Source: Jackrogersella multiformis
Lineage: Eukaryota; Ascomycota; Sordariomycetes; Xylariales; Hypoxylaceae
DNA length: 64,000 nucleotides
NCBI GenBank assembly: GCA_902806575.1
Contig: CADCXD010000004.1
Location: 1,550,001-1,614,000, forward strand
Direction: 5' to 3'
In this document: in pieces, positions 48,831-58,771 of the stretch
Layout: each line of letters begins with the position of its first letter
How positions within the stretch are numbered: position 1 is the stretch's first letter
The notes under the pieces: model-generated
Told to the model about the DNA's origin: nothing
What the model saw: the letters and a program-made list of their open reading frames with translations, nothing else
The model's database searches: none
Made by a program: the position numbers and the translations under genes

Positions 48831-51800
48831 TATTTAATAATATTAAAAAATAATATAAAAAACATTTTAATTAAGTATTTAATATATATAATAATATAAA
48901 ACTCGTATTATCGTTAAAAAAATCATTTCTCGATTTTCCATCGATTATTTTATTCGGATTTTTAATTAATAAATTAAAAGTTATTATTATAAATAATAAA
49001 TCGAATATAATTAAAAAAATCTTAATGCCACGAATATTAATTAATTTGGAAATATATATCGGTATAATAGGATTTTTATAAAAATATATCTTATAATATT
49101 AACAAAAAGTTAAGCTTTTATAAAATAAGAAAATAAAAATGTTAACTAAAGAACGGACTCGACAAAAGATTTTTTTAAAATTTTAACATAAACGTCGATA
49201 TATTATAAAGACCATGTATATACCGACAAAAAACGAATTAAATTCGTTTAAAATATTATAAAATAAGTTATTAAACCCGACGATATTAACGTATTAAAAT
49301 TATAACTAAATAACGTTTTTAAAAATAAATACATCGAAACGAAAAGGTTTTAAAGTTATAATATTTCACATCCTTAAGACAAAATTAATATAAAAATTAA
49401 CGTAATTCGCTTAATTATATTTTTATTAAAGGTTTTAATAAAAGTTAAATTACGATACGAAATAATAAAATTAAAAATTACTTATTTAATATAAATTTAT
49501 AAAAATAATAAAGTTTAATTATAATTTTATATACGACCAGTTATTATTTTAACGAATTATAATATAACGAAAAATATCGTTAATTAAACGACACTTAAAA
49601 CAATTAATATAAATAAAATAAATAATAAATTAATAACTGCTTTAATATACTTATCTTAATTTAACCTTAACATTTATTATATTTTTAAAAGGTTAAATTT
49701 AATTTTAAATATATTATCTCGTTTATTAATATAAAATAATATAAAAGATTTAATAAAATAAAAAAACAAAATAAAGTTAATTCTTAAAAATATTTTAAAT
49801 GAATTTATTTATATATTTATTAAATTTACGTTAAATAATAAGTTTAAAAAGAAAATATTAAAAAAATATAACCATAATAAATAATTAAATCGTTTATATA
49901 TTATTTTTTAAGAAATTAATAAAAGTAAAAATACGATTAAATAATTTCGATATAAATTACGAAATAATTTTATATATTATATTAAGTTAAATAATTTATA
50001 TTAATTAATAATTTTATTAACTTATATATATAAATTATTTAATAAAATTTATAACTTAAAATATTATTTCGAACCGAAATAAATATTTTATAAATTAAAA
50101 TCGGTTTATATTTATAACTTTTTATAAAAGGTTCGAAAATACGTTAAATATTATCTCGATTATTATAAAAACCGGATTAAACGTTTAAAGTTTTATAATA
50201 ATTTAAAACTTTATCGTGAATTTATTAAAAGTTTTAAATAAAGGAAATATATAATTTATTAAAAGCTTTATTTATTTTAATATAATAATAATAATTATAT
50301 ATAAATTTAATAAAAAAACGATTTTAATATTTAAAAATATTAAGTATAAAGCTTATTATTAAGCCGCGTTATTTTTTAAAGCATTTATATTATCGGATTA
50401 AGGTATTTTATATAAGGTAATTTTAAATAAAAACGCTAAATTTAATAGCGAAATATAATAAACGTTATTTACTTAATTTAAGATATTATTAATTATATTA
50501 ATAAATTATTATTTTTAAATTAATAATATAATAAAATAACGTAATTAAAAAGTTAAAGTAATAATCCGTTATTATTATTCGTTAAATAACGTACCGTAAT
50601 TAAAAATAATTTTAACGTTATAATATAACCTTAATAATATTAAATTATTAACGACCGGAAAGTTACTTAATAAATTAATATATAACTTTAAGTTATAAAC
50701 CATCGTTATTTTATTAAAAGTATTAAGGAACGTAATCGATTATAATACATTAAGATAATATTATTAAAAAAAAGCAAAAAAATATATTAACTTCGTAATT
50801 ACCGAAGTAAAAGCTTGCTACGATTCGAAATATAACCTTATTTTTTTTAAAAAAGATAAATTAATTTACCTTAAATTATATAAAGGTTATATATTACCAA
50901 ATAAATTACCTTATAAATAATTAATATAACGTGTTAAATCGTTATTAATTTTAAAATAAATCGATAAGCTTACGTATAAGTTTAAGTTACTTAATAATTA
51001 ATAAATTTATAAAATCGTATTAATAAATAAATTGTTTAAGATTTTTTAAAAGAAAGATCTTTACGTAAAAAAACGATTATAATTAAGTTAAATCGTCGTA
51101 AAAAGAAACGATAATAATTAAATATTATATAAAATTAAAAAGTTATTAAATCGATAAGTAAATAAGTAAGGAAAATACTTTATCCTCGAATATTTTATAC
51201 GATAAAAAAACTATTTATTAACTTTCGATTAATAATATTTAAGAAACTTACTTATTTAAAATGTAATAATATTATTAAATAATTACGATAAAAAATACCT
51301 TTTATCACTTAATTAATTTTATATTAAATTTATTAATAAATTATAACCTTTTAATATATAACCCTTTAAAAATATATAAATCTTTAACGATATACTTTTA
51401 AAATTAATTAACGAATTAATATAATTAATTATAAATAAGTAATAATATATATTAAACGATAAAATAATCGTATAAATATTAAAAAAACGATTTATTAAAA
51501 ATATATTATTAAATTATACCGATAATAATTAACCGATTCCTTTTATTTAACTATTAACGCCGCTAAAAAATTAACGAGATTATAAGTTATAATTTTAATA
51601 AAAAAATTATTAAAAGTTATAAAACTAAAATTTATTATAATATAAAAAGTATAATTTACGGATAATATTAAAAAAATAAAAAAAAGCGCGGGTAAGTTAT
51701 AAATTATTAAATAATTACGATTAAAGCAATAATTATAATTACCATTAAAATTTTTATTTAAATACTTTAATACTTAAGTTATAATAAGGCTATAATTAAA

Positions 51801-53211
51801 TCGAGAAAAAATTAAATATTTTAATATTAAAGTAATTTATAAATATATTAATACTTATTTAATAACGATAAGGTATAATATACTTACTTATACTTATATT
51901 TTTTATTTATATAAGCATTTTTCTTACTTATATTTATTAAAAAAAAAATAAAAAAAATCTTACTTACCCTTTACTTTATAATGCCTTTTATAAAGAAACT
52001 AATACTTAAACCTTTTAAAGCTTTAACTAAAAAAACCATTAATTTAACATTTAAATAAATTTATTAATATTTATTTAACGATAAATAAATAATAATTATT
52101 AATAAGGCATTTAAAATTATTAAAATATAAAACGATAATAAACCTTAATAATAACGAACTTTTTAAAATAAATCGTTTATTTAAAATAATAACGATAAAA
52201 ATTTAATAAACATTACCGATTTTAAGGTATATTACGTAAAAATAATAAAAATAATATCGTTTCGCTTATAATTCGATATTACCTTAATTATTAAAACGTT
52301 ATTAAAAATCTTAATATATAAAACCCTTTTAATAACGATCCTTTATTAAGTAATTTAAAATTAACTTAAAAAAATAAATTAATAAAGTAAAGTTATTAAT
52401 TAAAAGGTAAAAGTTATTACTAAAATATCCTTTAAAATCTTAAATAAAAATATATTTAAGACATTTTATATTAATAAAAACGTAAAAAAAGCGTCGGGAC
52501 TTTCTTAAAAAAATTATATAATAAGTTAAAATTAACCGGATTAACTTAATTAATATATAAGAATAATAATATAAAGCCGAAGTTTTAAAAAATTATAATT
52601 AATAAAATAACGATTATAATAATTAATAATAACGATAAAATATTTTTAAATATTAATACTTTATAATAAATAATAATAAATATAAATTAATAATTATAAT
52701 AATAACGCGTATTAATTATAAAAAGATTTTAATTATTAAAGAATAATAATAATTAATAAAAAAGCTTTTAATAAATATCGTTAAAGTTATAACGATCGTA
52801 AAAAACGCGCGTAATATTTTTATAAATTATAAGAAAAATATTATAAAAATTAAGTTATAATTAATATCACTTATTACACTTATTATCGTAATTATATTAC
52901 GAATTAAAATATTAACTTTTATATTTAAGTTAATTATATTTATTATAAAAAAACCGATAATAATATTAATTAAAACATTAATACTTATATTATTAAAAAT
53001 TAAACTTATAATTAAGACGTAAACGTTTAACGATTTTAATAATATACGCTTCGTTTATAAAAACACGTCATTAAACGATAATAATAATAAAAAAGAAAAT
53101 AATATTAATATATTTAACATACGTTAAAAATTAATTTAATAAAATTAATTTAATAAAATAATAATTTATAATTAACGAAAACGTTAGTTTTTCTTTTTAT
53201 TAAAAAGGTAT

Positions 53212-53359
53212 TATAAAAAACCATAATTATATAATTTATAATTAAAGTAATAACCCGTACTTTATACTTATTAATTATTCTTTAAAATATTAACTTTACT
53301 TTCACTTTTAAAAAAACAATTATTTTAAAACTTTCATTTTAACTTATTAATATATAACA
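53212..53359 (+). repeat. 3' LTR of the inner retrotransposon
   Basis: 148 bp, colinear with 43896-44043 without any gap; differences are transitions of the RIP type. It is followed by TTAAA. Confidence 0.88.
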
Positions 53360-53364
53360 TTAAA
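53360..53364. repeat. Target-site duplication TTAAA, right copy
   Basis: Directly follows the inner 3' LTR and matches the 5 bp before the inner 5' LTR. Confidence 0.85.
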
Positions 53365-54149
53365 TTATAATAATTAAAAATAAAACGAAAGTTATAAAAA
53401 AACTTTACTTAAAATTAACTTTAAAATATAAATTTATTATTAATATAATATTAATATATAATAAAAAAATATATTAAATATAAATATTATTAAATTTAAA
53501 AAGTTTAATTTTAATAATATTTTTAAAGTAAATAAATAAAAGTTATTAATTATTAAAAAATAATAAATATAACTTATATTAACTTTTAATTTAACTTAAG
53601 TTTTTTTTATAAAACGATATTATATTAATTTTTTTATTTTTTATTATTAAGAAAATTATTTTTTTAAAATTAATATCGAGTTAAACGTTTTAAATAACGA
53701 ATACGATATTATTATATTATAATAATAAATAAAAATTTATAAATTTATAAACTTTTTTTTAAATTTTTAAAAAATTAAATTTAAATTTTTTATTATTAAA
53801 AATATTATATTAACTTAACTTTATATAATCCGAATAAATTAATTAATATAACGATAATAAAAAATATTAAAATAAATAAAACATTAAAAAACGGTTTTAA
53901 AGAATTTTATAAATTTATATATATTATAATAAATAAATAAAATAACGCTTTTTAAATTATTAATTATAAGATTACGTTATTAATTTTTAAAAAGGAAAAA
54001 CGTTTTTTTAAAAACCTTTTTACGTTATAAACGAAAAAAAACTCGATACGTTAAAATTATAATTAAACGAAATATTTAATAATAAACGTATTTAAAAATA
54101 AATTTTATTTTATATAATATTTATAATATTCGTAAATAAGTTAAATTTT

Positions 54150-55970
54150 TAAGACCGTTTTCGGTTTATAATAAATTATAAAAGCTTAAATAATAATATT
54201 ATTTTTATCCGATACTTTATACTTTTAATATTTAAATTATAAATTTATTTTAAAATTACGAAATAATTTATTAAAATCGATTTTAAGTTAAAATTTTACC
54301 TTATTAAAATTAAAAAAAACGAATAAAAAATAATCTTTCGATATAAGTACGATTTTTTTAAATATTTAATTATACCTTTTAAATTAATTAATACTTTTAT
54401 AACTTTTTAATTTATAATAAATAATATTTTTTAAAACTTTATCGATTTAAATTTTTTAATATACTTAAATAACCTTTTTATTTATATAAACATTATAAAA
54501 AAATATAATAAAATCGTTAAAAAAGTTTTAAAAAAATTCATAAAACATTACCTTATAATTAACTTATAAAAATATTTTTAAAAAGTTTAAAAAATAAACT
54601 TCCTTAATTATATTATTAAAATTAATTATATTAATAATTAAAAAACGTTTAAATTAAAAAAAAATCTTAATTATTTATTAACTTCGTAAACTTTTATCGA
54701 TAATTTATAAAAAAATTCTTAAAAATAATAAAACCGATTATTAATATAAATAAAAGAAAAAATAAACTAAAAATAAACCGAAAAAATAAATAAACTTTTT
54801 AAGAAACTTAAATTTCGTTTTATTTAAACCTTTATTATAACTTATTTCGATTTTTCGAAATAAACTTATATCGAAATTAATACTTTAAATTATATTATTA
54901 ACGTTTTTTTTTAAAAAAAAAAAATAAAGTAAATTTAAATTTATAATTTATTATTTTCGTAAACTTATACCGGTAAAAATAAATTATAAAATTTATAATA
55001 AAAATTATTAATTATAATAAACTTAACTTACTTTATAATAATTAAAGTTTTAAATTAACGTTAAGTTTAATAAATATAAAAACTTTTATTATATTAATTT
55101 ATTATTAATTACCGATTAAATAAATAAAATAATAAAGCCGATATTCTTTTAAAATTACCGTAATATTAACTTTAAAAAAAACTAAAAATTAACTTATAAA
55201 ATTAATCTTATAAAATAAATATTTTTTATACTTTTAAAGAATTTTATTCGCTTTTTTAATAATTATTTTTAATATATTAAAAAAACTTTATAATTTTATT
55301 ACATTTAATTAAGCTTTTAACTTTATTAAATGATTAAAAAAAGTAATTATTAATAATTTAAAATACGTTATATAAGTTAAAAATCTTTTTAAAAACGTTA
55401 TTTTATAAAATAACCTTTTATATTAAAAAAAAAACTTTAAATATTTACGAAACTTTAAAAAAAGGGTTTTTCCATTAAACACGATATTTTCGTTACCGTA
55501 TATATAAAAATAAATAAAATTTTAAAATTAATTATTTAAAACTTTTAATAATTAAATATTAAGAATATTATTCGAAATTACGTACGAGATTATTTAAAAT
55601 ATTAATAAAATAAAATCTTTCGTTACGTTTTATATAAATATTTTTAACCGATAAAATTATATTATAAACTTTAATTAATAATAATAATAAATTTTATTAT
55701 TAACCTTTTTTTATTAAATAGTTATAACTTTATTTAAATAATAATAAATTTATTTTTTAAAATAACGTATTTTCTTTTTTAAATAAGAAAAAAAAAGTTT
55801 AATAATTTAATTAATTTTTTTTTAAATAATATTAAAGATTATACGATATATTTTTAAACATTATTTTTAATAAAAATTTTAAATTTACGTTTTATATTTA
55901 AAAAAACTTTTTTAAATTAATAAATATTAAGTTTCGTATAAATATTACATTTTATTTATAAACCGATAAA
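54150..55970 (+). pseudogene. Fossil pol (RT, RNase H, integrase) of the outer element
   Basis: Four landmark motifs lie in the same plus-strand frame (all starts divisible by three). R-F-I-I-N-Y-K-S-L-N begins at 54162 (RT, decayed D-Y-R-x-L-N). Y-L-N-N-L-F-I-Y is at 54462 (catalytic Y-L-D-D with both Asp decayed). T-Y-I-E-I-N-T is at 54864 (RNase H, where family members have E-T-D-A). T-F-Y-L-stop-T-D is at 55947 (integrase, where family members have H-P-Q-T-D). The spacing is that of Gypsy pol. Only about 60 bp separate the last motif from the 3' LTR, so the integrase C-terminus is missing or short. Numerous TAA/TAG stops; dead. Confidence 0.75.
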
Positions 55971-56025
55971 CCTTACGATTTTATAATTATATAATATATT
56001 TAAAAACGAATATTAAAAAAACGAA

Positions 56026-56338
56026 TATTATATAAATAAACTTTATAAAATAAAATATAATTAATATATATATATAAATTAATAAATATAAAATATATTA
56101 AAACTTATAAAATAAAGCTATTAAATAAAGATAATTAAAAAACTTAATCAATATATATAAAACTAAACTAACAGGATTAAGAAGGCGCTAACGGCGCTTA
56201 AGGAGATATTTAGATTATATACATATAGGTTATTACGCCTCGCTTCGCAACAAGAAAGAGAAGGTAAGGACCTTAAGACCATAGAGAATTATTATTCGAA
56301 ATTGAACTACAGTTCCAAGCTCTATTGCCCTTGTCACA
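56026..56338 (+). repeat. 3' LTR of the outer retrotransposon, half unmutated
   Basis: 313 bp. The first 90-120 bp are AT-rich like the rest of the island. From about 56146 to the end the sequence is of normal composition (for example GGCGCTAACGGCGC and CGCCTCGCTTCGC) and corresponds base for base, allowing C/T and G/A, to the decayed 5' LTR. Confidence 0.85.
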
Positions 56339-56343
56339 TTCAC
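56339..56343. repeat. Target-site duplication of the outer element, right copy (TTCAC)
   Basis: Follows the unmutated 3' LTR end. The left counterpart at 40921-40925 reads TTTAT, compatible with RIP at two CA/C positions. This assignment is weaker than the exact inner duplication. Confidence 0.6.
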
Positions 56344-57691
56344 CAACATCGATGATGGTACATGGAGGCGGTATTGGAATTTATGCTCCGGATTCTAGCT
56401 CTCATAACCATCTCTCGAAATGGGACTCTGCACCTCTAGAACATGGGTATTTCCTCATTTAAGCCAAACACTTCTCTTAGAGGTCTGTTATACTTAGTGA
56501 AGGGTTCGATACTTTATTTAGGGGTATATATATAACGAATACTTAGTTGCAGCAAAACATTCTAACCTTAGGTCATGGGGCCGCGTGATCTCCAGTGCCA
56601 TATCGAGGCTAGCAGCTTTCAACGGCCTGATAAGGTGAGGATAATGTTCTACCAAGCTACCTATGTAGGCACACTACCTTAGCACAGACTCTATGATAAA
56701 CGGGAATGACACTGAATTCTGCCTGTAAAGTAATTGGAAGTCGTATATGTAGCGAGGACAGAATGAGACGTATTATCTAAATGTACTTTAGGGCTAGCCC
56801 TGAAGCCTCACCTATGAACGTGCTCTTTCGACTGCGGGGGGGGCATAGTTGCAAGAACTGCCATTGCAAACCGGTGGTTTGTCGATTATTTCAAGCACTC
56901 CTGATATTGGAAGATTCTTTTATAAAGAGAATTATGTGTTAGACACTTACGTCTTTTCGGAAATGAGGCTATCTTCAGTTCGGCCAAATCTCAACGTAAC
57001 TAACCAGGGGTAAATCTACCCTAGCCCGATAGTCTCATGCCGTGCAACGTGGGAAATGGTCTTCCGCCTCCGCGTGTGCTATAGTTTAGCTATCTCGGAA
57101 GGCCACCTGCGGACCGGGAGTGGTGGAGAAAACTCGAGGCTCGCGTATCCCTTTCCCTATCCCCATCCTTCTGTCTGCATGATTGGGTATGGTCGCTGTG
57201 GAAATCCACTAAATTAGCTAGTACATAGTAATAGTGTAGGAACAGCATTTGGCTTCAAGAGCTCGGTATAGCGTCAATCGTATGGGCTGATTTTAGTTTA
57301 AGCCCTTAGCCTTAAAGGTGGCATGGTTTTTATCTACCGGTGAATAGGATAACATTAGATTGCCCTAGGTAGCTAGGTATCAATGGTGGAAAGCGAGAAA
57401 GTCACGCGAAGGACCCCTTAATAGCCCGTCATAAGCGGTCTCTTAACCTTATTATGCACCCAATTATATAGGTATGTTGGAGAGGGAGAAAAAAAAGACA
57501 GAAAAATGACCAAAAACCAAACCTATTTTAGTACTCGTACGAAGTAGGGAGGTGGATAATAATAACCTGATTGATGCGTCGCTTTCCCGGTGGCTGGGAT
57601 GTCGAGCCGATTGTTGTGGATCTGGAGAGACTACTTATTAATGTACTCGGAATACCTATGAATTTAAGAGCATCGTTATGGGATGGTACAC

Positions 57692-57718
57692 GGGATACAC
57701 GGGATACATGGGATACAC
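57692..57718. repeat. (GGGATACAC)3 tandem repeat
   Basis: Three consecutive 9-bp units, the middle one ending CAT; read directly. Confidence 0.85.
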
Positions 57719-57751
57719 CGGATTTACCTGGTCTTTTTAGGATAAGGCTGC

Positions 57752-57827
57752 GTACCTAGGTAGGTATGCGTACCTACCGTAACAATACCTACCTTAGTAG
57801 GTAACTTAGGTAGGTACCTGGTAGGTA
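57752..57827. repeat. Dense palindrome cluster (TACCTAGGTA family)
   Basis: Seven or more copies of TACCT/AGGTA in alternating orientation, including TACCTAGGTA and GGTACC, within 76 bp. It could fold into several alternative hairpins. Confidence 0.8.
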
Positions 57828-58752
57828 TTTATCCTAATATTAGTTCCAAATACAGGGATAGATCCAAATGATAGAGAATCTTAATATCGTCACTTATTCC
57901 CAACGCGGCCGTATCTTGGTTAGTCCAATCTTTTTCTCGTATGAATACACGCATACATACCAGGTAGGTACCTAGGTAAGCACCGGTAACTTTCAGCCAG
58001 ATCAAGAATTTGTAGTTTCGATAAATTGAGTTTTCAGTCCGAAGTCCATACGAGATGAGATCTAAGATGATGACTCGTTCACGATTCGATAACTGCTATT
58101 GCATTCATCCGGACATGGTGTAGCACTTACCTCTTCACCTAGGTAGGTATTTATAGTGTCAGATGTTAAAATGATATCGAGTGATGTTTTAGTCCCTTCA
58201 TTTCTACTGGATAATAACTTGCAAATGTTGGGGAAAAGACCCTTAATTCCTGTCAAGGTCCGAGGTAATATACTACCTAAGTAGGTACCTACCTACCTTT
58301 CCCCCCCAGGTAAGCTTAGGTACGACCCGTGTGAGTGGTTTAGGTAAGATTACCCTAAATGAACCCTTAAAAATTGCCGTCATCCTTTTATTGGCCATAA
58401 TAATAGAGAATGTTAAATACTTCGGTTCACAGCATCATTGATAAGTACCTACCGTAGGTTCATAAGCCATCTGCGGTGTCACACAAACTAACACACATTT
58501 CGTCATTGTGAAACACCAGACGGTACATATATGTAAATGGGTTTACGCTTTACTACGTAGTTACTCCCATATGTAATTAAGTGCGTATTATATACATAGT
58601 GTGAAACATCTGAGGGTTTGAAAATATATATACCTAAATAAGTACTTAACTTAATCTATTAAATTATAGCAAGCTATTACTTACTTAATTTGCTTATAAA
58701 AATCTCTTAATATTAACCTTAATATAATTAATAATAATAAATGCTAATAAAT

Positions 58753-58771
58753 AATAAACACCGTGTTTATT
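58753..58771. repeat. 19-bp dyad symmetry in a small AT-rich patch
   Basis: Perfect 9-bp inverted arms (AATAAACAC and GTGTTTATT) around one central C. Such a dyad would suit a dimeric DNA-binding protein better than a hairpin. The role is unknown. Confidence 0.6.

Larger units (their letters stand above)
43896..53359 (+). mobile_element. Inner (nested) LTR retrotransposon, Ty3/Gypsy-like, RIP-mutated
   Basis: Terminal direct repeats of exactly 148 bp each lie at 43896-44043 and 53212-53359. The 5' copy begins TGTAAGGAG and the 3' copy TATAAAAAA, the same word after G-to-A changes. The 3' copy ends ATAACA and the 5' copy ATAATA. A perfect 5-bp target-site duplication TTAAA flanks it at 43891-43895 and 53360-53364. 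Two bases inside the 5' LTR a TGG (44046-44048) is well placed for a tRNA primer-binding site. RT motifs on the plus strand near 48500-48830 fix the orientation. At 9464 bp it is long for Gypsy, with about 2 kb of unexplained sequence before the 3' LTR. Confidence 0.88.
40926..56338 (+). mobile_element. Outer LTR retrotransposon (Ty3/Gypsy-type), RIP-mutated, split by a nested element
   Basis: Direct terminal repeats at 40926-41235 and 56026-56338 bound the element. They align end to end, differing almost only by C-to-T and G-to-A changes plus a few small indels. The right LTR ends in CACA; the left end has TATA at the same place. The 5-bp flank is TTCAC on the right and TTTAT on the left, which is TTCAC after two C-to-T changes. 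Subtracting the nested element (9464 bp) and its 5-bp duplication leaves about 5.9 kb, a normal Gypsy size. Fossil RT, RNase H and integrase motifs lie on the plus strand in that order, which defines Gypsy-type pol. No long open frame survives, so it is dead. Confidence 0.85.

Noticed and set aside
40441..56160. Mitochondrial DNA insertion or centromere core as explanation for the AT-rich block
   Set aside because: No mitochondrial genes are visible, and paired LTRs, target-site duplications and Gypsy pol motifs explain the block. Location inside pericentromeric heterochromatin cannot be excluded.
40926..56338. A single giant 15-kb LTR element
   Set aside because: The internal 148-bp repeat pair with an exact TTAAA duplication shows a nested insertion that accounts for the excess length.
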